Source: Flavobacteriales bacterium | GTDB lineage: Bacteria > Bacteroidota > Bacteroidia > Flavobacteriales_F > PHOS-HE28 | Direction of reading: 5' to 3' | Length of the DNA stretch: 64,000 bases | NCBI GenBank assembly: GCA_020852835.1 | Contig: JADZAC010000030.1 | Coordinates: forward strand, 1 to 64,000 | The notes under the pieces: generated by a model | Databases searched by the model: none | The model's input: only the letters and a program-made list of their open reading frames with translations | Told to the model about the DNA's origin: nothing | In this document: in pieces, positions 9,701 through 19,600 of the stretch | Numbering within the stretch: position 1 is the stretch's first letter | Layout: every line of letters starts with the position of its first letter | Made by a program: the position numbers and the translations under genes

Positions 9701-10735
9701 CCGCCCCCGGAACAGGAGCGCTACCTCGGCGCCATACAGCAAAGCAGCGAAAACCTGCTGGTGATCCTGAACGACATACTGGACATGAGCAAGATCGACG
9801 CGGGCAAGATCGAGCTTGAACAGGTTCCGTTCGAACCGCGCAAGGTGTTGGAGAACGTGATGGAGGTGCTCCGCTTCAGAGCCGTGGAAAACCGATTGGA
9901 ACTGGTGCTCGATGTGGGGGCTGAGGTGCCCACCACCCTGCTCGGTGATCCGGTCCGCCTCAACCAAGTGGTATTGAACCTGGCCGCCAACGCGGTGAAA
10001 TTCACCCCGCAAGGCATGGTGAAGATCCGTGCACATGGGACGGCAGACCCTGCCGGACGGCCCGGGTGGTTCATGCTTTGCCTTGAAGTGATCGATACCG
10101 GCATCGGCATCCCTGCCAACCGGCTGGAGATGGTCTTCGAAGAATTCACCCAGGCCAATAGCGATACCACCCGCAAATACGGTGGCACCGGCTTGGGGCT
10201 TTCCATCAGCAAGCGGCTGGCAGAACTGCAGGGCGGTGGTATCCGTGTGGAAAGCGAGCTTGACAAGGGCAGTACGTTCTTCGTGCACATACCCTTTGCC
10301 GTGCCGAACGGGAACGACACCGTTCCGGGGACAACAACTACAGCCACTGCGGCCTTGAGCGACCTGCGCATCCTTTTGGCCGAGGACAATGAATTCAACG
10401 TGCTCGTGGCCCGGGATGTCCTGGCCGAGGCCATTCCCGGATCGCGGGTGGAAGTTGCAGCGAACGGCCGGGAAGCGGTGGAACTGGCCACCACCCGCGA
10501 CTATGACGTGATCCTCATGGACATCCAGATGCCCGAACTGGGCGGGGTCGATGCCACCCAGGCGATCCGTGCGCTGGCCGGACCACGGGCACGGGTGCCC
10601 ATCATTGCCATGACGGCCAATGTGATGAAGGCCGATCTGGACGAATGCCTGCGCAGCGGCATGAATGCCCATGTGCCCAAGCCGTTCAGCAAGGATGAAC
10701 TCTTGACGGCCATCGCCGCCGTGCTCCGGCCTTGA
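6749..10735 (+). CDS. Propeller-sensor hybrid histidine kinase with receiver domain
   Basis: The protein has 1328 residues. The N-terminus looks like a lipoprotein signal (LLLLGAC, Cys19). Propeller repeats (about 80-700), a Y_Y_Y domain (about 800-885) and one membrane helix (about 893-912) lead into a coiled coil. HisKA follows, with His964 in NMSHEIRTPMN, then a HATPase domain with GTGLGLSISKRLAELQGG, then a receiver (about 1210-1325) with AEDNEFN and Asp1258 in LMDIQMP. This is the sensor half of a hybrid two-component system but has no DNA-binding domain, so the phosphate must go elsewhere. The HPt gene at 2704 and the cyclase receiver at 3051 are the obvious partners. The start codon overlaps the upstream stop (ATGA). 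Having both a lipobox and a membrane helix is unusual; the lipobox may be an ordinary signal-peptide region. Confidence 0.88.
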   Translation: MKRAAVPTSALWLLLLGACTTPPSEPWAQGGKQPAPARGKVTLFTEHPPGTAPMAQPLTLPAAPFRPVTNERAGLKAHLEHFTTDDGLLMDDIMCGHMDSHGMLWFGTNGGGLARYDGHAFTNFTMAHGLPDNVILSLCHDRAGNLWIGTSTGGICKYDGYRFTTFNPAQAKGLGCGINAIVEAPDGALWFASRGHGVFRYANGRFNVYPVLGTSGADIVNDLAFTADGTLWAAAEEGLARCDPKATAQAGTLPFHRVTIDEDRLDDLAAIEPEADGSLWLARDHGLARLDRVEGSLALISVELPAGAAFTVNQLIRTGPGELWICTAAHGAIHYKAKAHGANGIEQITTARGLATDQVLCAVRDRRGDLWFGLRSAGIAHYRGSAFQYYRGVKPISMAEDAHGILWVGTDRGLAWFDGERMHEQRQRLGRWIYSVSIDPQGQVGFGENMADPRQQGISWLDGANYRVIRPPEGRPASDMFWTLHDRHGRLWTGGREGAMLFDAGRCTSWTTDQGLGSNIVLCLLEDRDGALWAGTDGGGISRIDSISTTTWGTAEGLPNNVVWSIAQDAGGTLWIATLAGLCRYDGRSFLVYTTKDGLPDDNVNAVAVAQGPRPSVTGILPPAGPTPGNTSAGQMLVGTLDGLAIITGWKNARGATIPCRALAGLPNDSVVKYAPVIELYNTATGYPVKDVQTAEHSILEDRHGVIWIATGSESTGLVRFDRTALDRDTLPIDVALLNVSIDNRPVCWYSLDHGQDSTTMAQQEALTFGYPMSPREREQVRVQYRGVSFNAVSPFFPLPLGLSLNYRRNRIGFSFTGIEPSHPEAVVYQWMLEGYDNTWSAPTRETTANFVNIREGQYTFQVRAKGGPGSEWSVPAMFQFTVRPPLHRTWWAYTAYVLLAIASVMFIVRRRTAVLRRQKERLEHTVAERTRELHRRKEEADRQRSRAEESEKAKERFLANMSHEIRTPMNAIMGMTGILRRNSPPPEQERYLGAIQQSSENLLVILNDILDMSKIDAGKIELEQVPFEPRKVLENVMEVLRFRAVENRLELVLDVGAEVPTTLLGDPVRLNQVVLNLAANAVKFTPQGMVKIRAHGTADPAGRPGWFMLCLEVIDTGIGIPANRLEMVFEEFTQANSDTTRKYGGTGLGLSISKRLAELQGGGIRVESELDKGSTFFVHIPFAVPNGNDTVPGTTTTATAALSDLRILLAEDNEFNVLVARDVLAEAIPGSRVEVAANGREAVELATTRDYDVILMDIQMPELGGVDATQAIRALAGPRARVPIIAMTANVMKADLDECLRSGMNAHVPKPFSKDELLTAIAAVLRP

Positions 10736-10772
10736 TCCTTGGAAGCAACGCGAACCCTGCGGGCCTCCTGCC

Positions 10773-11963
10773 CTACTTCAGCACTTCACGCACCCGATCG
10801 GCGGCCTCTTGCAGCGCCACGGCCCCGATCACCTTCAGGCCGCTCTTGTCGATGAGCTCCTTGGCCTCCTTGGCGTTGGTGCCTTGCAAGCGCACGATGA
10901 TGGGCACCTTGATGTCGCCGATGTTCTTGTAGGCGTCCACCACGCCCTGCGCCACGCGGTCGCAGCGCACGATGCCGCCGAAGATGTTCACCAGGATGGC
11001 CTTCACGTTGGCATCCTTGAGGATGATGCGGAAGGCCTTCTCCACGCGGGCCGCATCGGCAGTGCCGCCCACATCGAGGAAGTTGGCGGGGCTGCCGCCG
11101 CTGAGCTTGATGATGTCCATGGTGGCCATGGCCAGGCCGGCACCGTTCACCATGCAGCCCACATTGCCGTCGAGCTTCACGTAATTGAGGCCCGCCTCAC
11201 CGGCTTCCACTTCGGTGGGGTCCTCTTCGGTCTTGTCGCGCATCTCCACGTAATCCGGGTGGCGGTAAAGGGCGTTGCCGTCCAAGCGCACCTTGGCGTC
11301 CACGGCGATGATCTTGTCGTCGCTGGTCTTCAGCACGGGATTGATCTCGAACATGGCGCTGTCGCTGCCTTCGTAGGCCTTGTACAGGGCGGCCACGAAC
11401 TTCACCATTTCCTTCTTGGCCGCGCCGGTAACGCCCAGGTTGGTGGCGATCTTGTTGCACTGGAACGGGCGCAGGCCCACGCGGGGGTCCACTTCTTCCT
11501 TGAAGATCTTCTCCGGCGTTTTTTCGGCCACCTCCTCGATGTCCATGCCGCCCTCGGTGCTGTACATGATGATGTTGCGGGCCTTGGCACGGTCGAGCAG
11601 CACGCTCATGTAGTACTCTTTGGTTTCACTGGCACCGGGGTAATACACATCCTCGGCGATCAGCACCTTGTTCACCTTTTTGCCTTGGGGCGGCGTTTGC
11701 GGGGTCTTCAGCATCATGCCGATGATGGCGCCGGCCTTCTCGCGCACTTCATCGATGTTCTTGGCCAGCTTCACCCCGCCGCCCTTTCCGCGGCCCCCGG
11801 CATGGATCTGGGCTTTCACCACCCACCATTTGGTGCCGGTCTCCTGGCTGAGGCGCTTGGCTTGGTCAACAGCCTCATCGGCGTTGTAGGCCACCAGGCC
11901 GCGCTGCACGGCCACGCCATATTTCTGTAGGATGCTCTTGCCTTGGTATTCGTGGAGGTTCAT
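10773..11963 (-). CDS. sucC: Succinyl-CoA synthetase (ADP-forming) beta subunit
   Basis: This 396-residue protein makes succinate, CoA and a nucleoside triphosphate from succinyl-CoA in the citric acid cycle, together with SucD. The N-terminus [16 protein letters not shown] is diagnostic, followed by the ATP-grasp fold ([16 protein letters not shown]) and the C-terminal ligase domain ([18 protein letters not shown], then [13 protein letters not shown]). The length is normal for the family. The start at 11963 is preferred to 11996 because family members begin with MNLHEYQ. No sucD lies next to it in this window, which is common in Bacteroidota. It is convergent with the sensor kinase gene, with 37 bases between the stops. 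A TACTTTCG box lies 47 bases upstream of the start. Confidence 0.96.
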   Translation of the reverse strand: MNLHEYQGKSILQKYGVAVQRGLVAYNADEAVDQAKRLSQETGTKWWVVKAQIHAGGRGKGGGVKLAKNIDEVREKAGAIIGMMLKTPQTPPQGKKVNKVLIAEDVYYPGASETKEYYMSVLLDRAKARNIIMYSTEGGMDIEEVAEKTPEKIFKEEVDPRVGLRPFQCNKIATNLGVTGAAKKEMVKFVAALYKAYEGSDSAMFEINPVLKTSDDKIIAVDAKVRLDGNALYRHPDYVEMRDKTEEDPTEVEAGEAGLNYVKLDGNVGCMVNGAGLAMATMDIIKLSGGSPANFLDVGGTADAARVEKAFRIILKDANVKAILVNIFGGIVRCDRVAQGVVDAYKNIGDIKVPIIVRLQGTNAKEAKELIDKSGLKVIGAVALQEAADRVREVLK

Positions 11964-12010
11964 GGTAGGATCGGGGATGCAATGGGGCCCGGCCACCGCC
12001 GGACGGGCCG

Positions 12011-12018
12011 CGAAAGTA
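12011..12018 (-). promoter_or_regulatory. -7-like promoter box of sucC
   Basis: On the minus strand the sequence is TACTTTCG, a TAnnTTYG match 47 bases upstream of the sucC start. It sits in the divergent gap between sucC and the mscS-like gene. Confidence 0.4.
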
Positions 12019-12075
12019 ACGGTTGCGCCATGGATGGCCTAGCCTGATGCTTCCGGCAGTGCGGCCCGTAGTTCG

Positions 12076-12083
12076 TTCCTTTG
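12076..12083 (+). promoter_or_regulatory. -7-like promoter box of the mechanosensitive channel gene
   Basis: TTCCTTTG (TAnnTTTG with one change) ends 6 bases before the ATG at 12090. This suggests a leaderless or nearly leaderless transcript. Confidence 0.4.
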
Positions 12084-12089
12084 CGCCCG

Positions 12090-13393
12090 ATGGCGATGAA
12101 GGACGATGAGCTACCCTTGTTCTATGATGTGCTGGTGACCGGCCTGCACGACCTGTTGGCCTCCTGGGGGGTGCCGCCGGCCTCGATCCAATGGGTGGCG
12201 GTGATCGCCGGTGTGCTGTTGGTGGCCGGCGCCATGGTGCTGCTGGCGCACGTGCTCACCTGGCTGCTGCATGCGCTGCTGCGCAAGGTCTCCATCACCA
12301 CCGATTCGCGGTTCGACGACAACCTGGTGCTCGAGGGAACACCGCGCTACGTGGGCCGCATCATTCCGTTGTCCCTGGCCTACAACCTCATTCCTTCCGT
12401 GCTGGCCGATTTCCCCCAGGCCATCCGCCCGGCGGAGCTGTTGTTCTTTCTCTTTTTCGTGGTGTTGGCCGTGCGCATCGTGCGTTCGGTAATGCGTGCA
12501 GGCATCGACACGCTCAAGGACCTGGAGAACTTCAAGGGCAAGCCCTTGGACAGCTATGCCCAGGTCTTCTCGCTCATCCTCTATCTCTTCGGCGGCCTGG
12601 CCATTTTCTCCCAGCTCACCGGCCAGTCCATCCTGGCCTTTTTGGCCACCATGGGCGCGGCTTCCGCAGTATTGCTGCTGGTGTTCAAGGACACCCTGTT
12701 GGGCTTTGTGGCCAGCGTGCAGATCAGCGCCAATGACATGGTGCACATCGGCGACTGGATCGCAGTGCCCAAATACGGGGCCGACGGTGAGGTGTCGGAG
12801 ATCAACCTCACCACCGTGAAGGTGACCAACTTCGACAAGACGGTGACCATGGTGCCCACGTATGCACTGATCGCGGATTCCTTCCAGAACTTCCGCTCGA
12901 TGCAGCGCTCGGGCGCACGGCGCATCAAGCGCAGCATCCGGATCAAGATGAGCTCCATCCGCCACCTCACGGCCGAGGAACTCGAACGGCTGAAGCGGGT
13001 GGAGCTGCTTCGCGACCACATTACGGCCGCCCAACAGGAGATCGCCGACCACAACACCAGCCGGGGCGTGGACAAGGCCTTGGCCGTGAACGGCCGCAAC
13101 CTCACCAACGTGGGGCTCTTCCGCAAGTACATGGAGCTCTACGTGCTGCAAAGCCCGGGTGTACGCCAGGACCTGGAGCGTACCGTGCGGCAATTGCAGC
13201 CCGACCAGCACGGCCTGCCGCTGGAGCTGTACTGCTTCAGCAGCGACGTGAAATTCCTGGGCTACGAACAACTTCAGGCCGACCTGTTCGACCACCTTTT
13301 GGCCGCTGTGCCCACCTTCGGACTGGAGGTGTTCGAGGCTCCTGCCTCGGACGACCTTCGGGCCATCGCCAAAGACCTTTCTTTGCGGAACGC

Positions 13394-13397
<4 letters not shown>
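12090..13397 (+). CDS. MscS-family mechanosensitive ion channel (YbdG-like)
   Basis: The protein has 435 residues. Several hydrophobic helices occupy residues ~20-190 ([21 protein letters not shown] and others). The pore-lining helix has the Gly/Ala-rich pattern typical of MscS ([19 protein letters not shown]), then the beta domain with [21 protein letters not shown] and [14 protein letters not shown]. The extended C-terminal cytoplasmic domain fits the larger YbdG/MscM type. It acts in the inner membrane as a valve that opens under osmotic downshock. ATG 12090 was chosen; ATG 12096 is equally possible, and the upstream TTG at 12081 would fall inside the promoter box. It overlaps the following lolD-like gene by ATGA, so the two are co-transcribed. 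Confidence 0.9.
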
Positions 13398-14041
<644 letters not shown>

Positions 14042-14046
14042 GGGGG

Positions 14047-14110
14047 ATCAGATGATCAGAAGATCAGAAGATCAGACGATCAGACGATCAGATGATCAGA
14101 TGATCAGATG
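14047..14110. repeat. Eight copies of an 8-bp tandem repeat (ATCAGANG)
   Basis: Eight directly adjacent octamers occur with no spacers: ATCAGATG, ATCAGAAG (x2), ATCAGACG (x2), ATCAGATG (x3). Each junction contains the palindrome TGATCA or a near match. The array lies between the lolD-like stop (14041) and the membrane protein start (14122). Every frame has stops, so it is not coding. Copy-number change would alter the distance to the downstream start. Confidence 0.9.
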
Positions 14111-14121
14111 ATGGAAATACC

Positions 14122-14511
14122 ATGGTCGCGATGAACTCTCGTTATTTAATGATCGCCAGTGCCGCTCTGCTTGCGGCTCTTGGGCTGCTGCTCTCCTTTG
14201 CGCCGGAAGAAACCATAGTCTACATGGGTCAACCTGCCACAGGCGCTGTACCCGTGCTGCTGCAATTGGCCGGTGCGCTATACCTCGGCTTTGCGTTAAT
14301 GAACTGGACCGCGAAGGCTTCGGTGTTGGGCGGCATCTATGGGAAGGCCATCGTACTGGGCAACTTTCTGCACTTCACCATGGGGGCGTTGGCGCTGCTG
14401 AAGGCCGCCATCGATCCCGGCCTCGGAACGCTCATCTGGGTGCTCACCGGCATCTATGCGGTGTTCGCGTTGCTTTTCGGGCGCATGTTGTTCACGCATC
14501 CCGCCACCTAG
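14122..14511 (+). CDS. Small four-helix membrane protein, unknown function
   Basis: This 129-residue protein is almost entirely hydrophobic, with four predicted membrane helices (about 8-26, 42-62, 72-92 and 100-122). The most distinctive stretch is LAGALYLGFALMNWTAKA, followed by GIYGKAIVLGNFLHFTMGAL. Similar small four-helix proteins are widespread in Bacteroidota, but no function is known to me. The start could be 14122 or the in-frame ATG at 14131 (MNSRYLMIAS). It lies 11 bases downstream of the octamer array, so its expression could depend on repeat number. It is on the same strand as lolD but separated by the array. Confidence 0.75.
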   Translation: MVAMNSRYLMIASAALLAALGLLLSFAPEETIVYMGQPATGAVPVLLQLAGALYLGFALMNWTAKASVLGGIYGKAIVLGNFLHFTMGALALLKAAIDPGLGTLIWVLTGIYAVFALLFGRMLFTHPAT

Positions 14512-14536
14512 TAGATGAGCTCCCGTGGAGCTGTGC

Positions 14537-14544
14537 TATCTTCG
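14537..14544 (+). promoter_or_regulatory. -7-like promoter box of the secreted protein at 14552
   Basis: TATCTTCG matches TAnnTTYG and ends 7 bases before the ATG at 14552. Confidence 0.4.
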
Positions 14545-14551
14545 TGGACAG

Positions 14552-15076
14552 ATGGTTAAAACCTGCATCTTGGGCATTTGGCTGACCTGTACGGCCCCTG
14601 TGTGCATGGCCCAGTCAACGAGCGGCTCGTCCTCCGAGGATTCTGCCGCCGTGGTGGCGGCGATCCATGCCCTGGAGCCATGGATCGCAGCACAGCTCGG
14701 TACCTTGCACGCAACCGGGGATCCCGTGCAACGGAGATCATTGGCCAACGAGCTGGCCGACAGTACGGATGGGCTGGCACGCCGGTGGCGGCTGGTCTTT
14801 CCGGAAGAAGATGACGGCTGGATGATGGCCTCCGCATACAATGGCCTCGCCGCTGCACTCGATGCCACCAACCCTGGTGCAGGAGCGGCTTACCGGGGTG
14901 TGGCGGCAGCACTGCAATACAGTGACCCTGCGCCCTATCGCCCGGCCAGGTACCAAGCACTACGATCCATCTCCGACCGGGCGTGGTCGTTGGCGCGGGC
15001 CAAGGATCCCGTACGGGTACAGCGGTTGCTGGGGAAATTGGATGCTGCGCACGTGGAACTGGCAACCGCGCCCTGA
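14552..15076 (+). CDS. Secreted helical protein, unknown function
   Basis: The 174-residue product begins with a signal peptide (MVKTCILGIWLTCTAPVCMA, then Q). The mature part is alpha-helical, rich in Ala, Arg and Leu, with no motif I recognise (AAVVAAIHALEPWIAAQLG, then LARRWRLVFPEEDDGW). It has no T9SS sorting domain and so is likely periplasmic. ATG 14552 was chosen over the upstream TTG or GTG options because it starts the signal peptide directly and follows a TATCTTCG box by 7 bases. An overlapping longer frame of the downstream DUF4412 gene in this interval is not coding. Confidence 0.65.
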   Translation: MVKTCILGIWLTCTAPVCMAQSTSGSSSEDSAAVVAAIHALEPWIAAQLGTLHATGDPVQRRSLANELADSTDGLARRWRLVFPEEDDGWMMASAYNGLAAALDATNPGAGAAYRGVAAALQYSDPAPYRPARYQALRSISDRAWSLARAKDPVRVQRLLGKLDAAHVELATAP

Positions 15077-15167
15077 AGTGCTCCGGTGGTTGCCGCCGAT
15101 CATGGTCATCAACTGGTACATTCTGATCGCACATAACTTGGCGGCCCGAACACCATACACAGCGCAC

Positions 15168-15959
15168 ATGCGATACCTTCCGATCCTGCCAGCATTGCTG
15201 CTCTGCTTGTCCGGCATGGCACAAACCGAAGACCCGCGGCCCGGTCTTCCACCGAACTCCTCGAGCATGGAAGGCCATACGGGGCCCGTGCAGGTCGTGG
15301 ATGACAACGACCCCTTTGTGCCCAACAGCTTTGTCGGCAGCTTTCGTATGGAAATGCATGCACGGGGAAGCGGCGAACAAGCAGCGGAAGCACCGATGAA
15401 CATGCACTACTGGAGCAGCCCGGACATGACCTTGATCACCATGGCCAGCGAAGGAGCCGGCAGCGGTCCTCAAACCGGGATCCAGATCCTCAACGACCTG
15501 AAGAACAAGTGGACCTACATCCTGATGACGGACCCCAAGGGGAACAAAACGGCCATGAAGAGCCGCAAGAAGAAGTACATCGTTGATGAAGGGTTGAAGG
15601 ACAAGTATTCCGGCACATTCACCGTAACCAAGGAATCCAAGCTGATCGATGGCCACAAATGCACCAAGGTGATCGCCACCACAGGCAATGGCACCTGGAC
15701 CGGCTGGGTGGCCAAGGACATCGCAATCCCCTTCGGCGACATAGCCAACAACATGAGCCGGGGAGCCATGCAACAAGGCTGGCAGAACTGGGAAGGGTTG
15801 AAGGGATTCCCACTGGAATATGAAATGGCCGACAAGGACGGCAAGCAGGTCATGCAGGTAGTTGTGAAGGACCTGCAGATCGGTGCGGTGGACCCGGCCA
15901 TCTTCTCCATATCGGACTATAAGGTGATGGAGGTGCCGGGCGTTCATCGGGCCCCTTGA
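15168..15959 (+). CDS. Secreted DUF4412-type protein
   Basis: The 263-residue protein has a signal peptide (MRYLPILPALLLCLSGMA, then Q) and a mature domain of beta strands resembling DUF4412, a Bacteroidota periplasmic fold: SFRMEMHARGSG, MNMHYWSSPDMTLITM, ILNDLKNKWTYILM and the final KVMEVPG strand. It also has the central TKESKLIDGHKCTKVIA strand seen in the family, where protein substrates are probably lipids or lipoproteins (the ligand is unknown). The open frame extends upstream to 14841, but that part overlaps the preceding gene in another frame and lacks a signal peptide, so 15168 is the start. A loose TAACTTGG box lies 25 bases upstream. Confidence 0.75.
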   Translation: MRYLPILPALLLCLSGMAQTEDPRPGLPPNSSSMEGHTGPVQVVDDNDPFVPNSFVGSFRMEMHARGSGEQAAEAPMNMHYWSSPDMTLITMASEGAGSGPQTGIQILNDLKNKWTYILMTDPKGNKTAMKSRKKKYIVDEGLKDKYSGTFTVTKESKLIDGHKCTKVIATTGNGTWTGWVAKDIAIPFGDIANNMSRGAMQQGWQNWEGLKGFPLEYEMADKDGKQVMQVVVKDLQIGAVDPAIFSISDYKVMEVPGVHRAP

Positions 15960-16074
15960 GCACGCCCAGTTCCAGACGGCAGCACTTCCGCCGCGCAAGG
16001 CGCGGGCAGAAATGCGACCTTTGCCCGCTCCATGGCCTGTTCGGCAGGACCGTAGGGCCTACCCGCACCCTGAA

Positions 16075-16515
16075 ATGAAAAAGATCAACGACAGCCGCAA
16101 ACTGCTCGGCGCCAGCGGCACTACCAGCCTCAAGGAGCTGAACACGCTGTTCAAGGGCTTGATGAAGAGCCACCACCCGGACCGCTATCCGGGGGACGAG
16201 CAAAAGCGCCAGGAGGCCGAGGAATTCAGCAAGCACCTGATCGATGCCTACAAATTCTTGGAAAGCATCCATCCCGAGACCCATGCCAAGGACCGCGAAA
16301 ACTTCGAAGCCACCGTGGCCAGCAACATTTCCAATTGGCATTACAAGTCGCTCACCCTGCACATTACGTTCGGCGACGGCAGCAACTACGAATTCTACGG
16401 CGTACCGCAGAAGGTGTACAATAAGTTCGTAGCCACCGACGGCAACACCCGCTTCGCCCGGCGCCACATCTTTGACGTCTTCACGCAACGCAAGGCGGGC
16501 GGGGCAACGCACTGA
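16075..16515 (+). CDS. J-domain-like and KTSC domain protein
   Basis: The 146-residue cytoplasmic protein has two parts. Residues ~1-70 resemble a DnaJ J-domain: two helices around SHHPDRYPGDE, which keeps the HPD tripeptide needed to stimulate Hsp70 ATPase. Residues ~80-140 match the KTSC domain: HYKSLTLHITFGDGSNYEF, then YGVPQKVYNKFV, then RFARRHIFDVF. KTSC domains are small beta barrels also found fused to lysyl-tRNA synthetases; their role is unclear. Conserved proteins of this two-part form occur widely in Bacteroidota. Start ATG 16075 (MKKINDSRKLLG) was chosen because family members begin there. A CTTTG sequence near 16020 may be part of its promoter. Confidence 0.8.
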   Translation: MKKINDSRKLLGASGTTSLKELNTLFKGLMKSHHPDRYPGDEQKRQEAEEFSKHLIDAYKFLESIHPETHAKDRENFEATVASNISNWHYKSLTLHITFGDGSNYEFYGVPQKVYNKFVATDGNTRFARRHIFDVFTQRKAGGATH

Positions 16516-16658
16516 TCCAGCACCATGTACGCCGGCCCACAGGGAGATCCGTACCGCAGGCCACCGACCGGGCGTGCCATGCGTCATTCCACCAGCGAAC
16601 CGACCGGTAACCTGCACGCAGCTTTCCCTTCACCAGCCAAAATTTCCCTTCAGCAACA

Positions 16659-19600
16659 ATGAACCACCTGAACCCATGGCCGCTACCGTTGTTGACGGCC
16701 ATGGTCGTGGGGGCTGTCCTTCCCGGCGCTGCCTTCGGCCAACAGTTCAGCATAGACTCGGACAGCATCATCACGTGTTCCGGCGTGCTGGAAGACACGG
16801 GTGGTCCTATGGCTACGTACGGCAACAACGAGAATTTCACCACCACGATCTGTGCCAGTGTGCCCGGCGATGCCATATCGCTCAACTGGATCGTATTCGA
16901 CCTGAGCCAACAGCTGCCCAACCCGCTGGACCGCATCCGGATCTGGGACGGGGAAAACACTTCCGCCCCGTTCTTGGGCGAGTACACCGGCACCCAGTTG
17001 CAAGGCCTGGTCAGCTCCGCCACCATTTACAATTTCAGCGGTTGCCTAACGGTCCAATTCACCTCCAACGGCGGGGGCATGGGCAACTTCGCTGCCGGCA
17101 TAACCTGCTACACGCCCTGCGAGCGCCCCACGGCCGTTGCCGTCATGTCCGAGCCCGGACCGCCGGCCATGGTATGCGTGGGTGAAGAGATCACGTTCGA
17201 TGGCACGGGATCCTATGCGGCGGCAGGGTTCAACATCGTGGAATACAACTGGGAATTCGATGACGGCACCACGGTGGATTCCCCTACGGCCACCCACAGC
17301 TTCGCAGCGCCCGGCGAATACATGGTGCAGCTGAACCTGGTGGACGACAATGGCTGCGTGAACTCCAACGTGGTGGACCTGCAAGTGCTGGTGAGCACCA
17401 CTCCCAGCTTTGCGGGCACGGTGGAAAGCGTGGAAACCTGCCTGGGCGCCACGGTTGACCTGAACGCGGTGGTGGCACCCACCACATGGACAGGCATGCC
17501 TGAGGCCACCTACGGCGATGGCGTCTACCTGCCGGACGACCTGGGCATCCCGTTCAACAGCGAATTGACCTTTACGCAGTTCGAGTCCGGCCAACAGCTC
17601 AATACCACCGATGACCTGCTCTCGATCTGTGCCAACATGGAGCACAGCTACATGGGCGACCTGGTGGTGCAGATCTCTTGCCCCAATGGCCAAACAGCCA
17701 TTCTCCACCAACAAGGCGGCGGCGGCACTTTTTTGGGCGGCGCCAATGACAATGACGGCGTTGTCCCCACCCCCGGGGATTGCTGGCAATACTGCTGGAG
17801 CCCTACGGCAACCTTGGGCACTTGGGCCAACTGCGCGGCGTTCGGCACCACTCCGAACGTGATGTCCGGGGGCACTCCGCCCGGCAATGCACTGATCCCC
17901 GGAACCTATTCCTCGGTTCAACCCTTGTCCAACTTGGTAGGCTGCCCGCTCAATGGTACCTGGACCTTCACCATCACCGACCTGTGGGGTGCCGACAACG
18001 GCTTTCTGTGCGATTGGTCGCTGAATTTCAACGCCGCGATCATTCCCGACACTTCGCAATTCACTCCGGTGCTGGGCAGCACCATCGATTCGGCCGGTTG
18101 GAGCGGTCCCTTCCTGACCCCGGACCCCAATGAGCCACTGAACGCCCTGGCCACGCCCAACGGCCCTGGCACCTACGATTACAACTTCACCGTTACGGAC
18201 AACTTTGGTTGCAGCTACGACACCACCATCCAGATCACAATAGCCCCGATAATGGAGGTGGACGCCGGGAACGAGATCGGCCTGTGCAACGATTCCTTGG
18301 CCATGGCCGGGGCCATCACGGCCAATGGCCCGCCCATTGGCTGCACTTGGACCTTGACCATGTACGACCAGTTGGGTGATGGTTGGGACGGCGGGGGAAC
18401 GGTTACGATCACCGTGGCGGGAGTGCCCAGCACCTACTCGTTGGCATTCGGTACGCAACAATCCGTAAGCATTCCGGTAACCAGCGGCTCCACGGTGACC
18501 GTCACCTACAACGCCGGCTGGTACAACAATGAAAACTCGTTCACGCTGTTCAACAATGCGGGCGGCGTGGTGTACGCTTCGCCAGCCAATCCGCCAGGCG
18601 GCGTGGCATGGACTGGTACGGCCACGTGCTCCGGTCCCCCGCCGGTGGGCTTTGTATGGACGCCTGCCACCGGCTTGAACGACCCGGGCGACCCGGAGAG
18701 CATGGTATGGGTCACCACGCCGACCATGTACTACCTGGCCGTCTATCCCACCGGGCATCCGGAATGTGCGGTGACGGACAGCGTGCTTGTATCCCCTCCG
18801 CCCAACTTGGAGCCTGGCGAGGATGCGGCCATTACCGTGTGTGAAACCTGGCCCGTGTTCCTCATGACCGATTCCCTGGGCGGCACTCCGGCCACGGACG
18901 GCACGTGGAGCAATGCCCAAGGTCCAGTGGCCAGCAACTTCACACCGGCGGCCAATCCCCCCGGGAGCTACTCATTCACCTACACCGTATCCACCCCGGA
19001 GGGATGCCTGGCCACCTCCCAGCTGGACATTACGGTGATCCCCGATACGGACCCCACCTGTTGCGGCATACCGGACGCTGGAGCGGACAACTACTCGTGC
19101 AACCTCACCATCGAACTGCACGCCACGCCCGGCAATACCGGCGTTGGCGAATGGAGCGGGCCGGCCGGGGCAATGTTCGCCAATTTTCAAGCCCCCAACA
19201 CCACGGTGACCATGCCTGCGGGCGGTGGCGGAACGCACTGGTTCTATTGGCGCGAGAACGACGGCGCCTATTGCAACACGGTGGACAGCGTGCAGATGAC
19301 CTTCACCGATACCATCATCCCCACGATCACCACCACGGACGCGGTGTGCTACGGCTACTGCGATGGCACCGCGCAGGTGGATGTGGCCGGCGGGAATACG
19401 GCCGTGGACTTCATCTATGCGTGGTCATCCGGTACCACCACGACTTCGCCCGACAGCGTGAGCGGATTGTGCGCGGGGGGATATTTGCTCACGCTCACGG
19501 ACGACAACGGCTGCACGGCAAGCGACAGCCTGTTCATCGATCAGCCCGTGCTGTTGGAGATGGATGCCACGGTCAGCCTGCCGGTTATCTGCTCGGGCGA

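Noticed and set aside
10809-11930. Plus-strand frame opposite sucC
   Set aside because: SucC is a clear match on the minus strand; this frame is His/Gly-rich shadow.
14047-14110. CRISPR array
   Set aside because: Units are 8 bp and adjacent, with no spacers.
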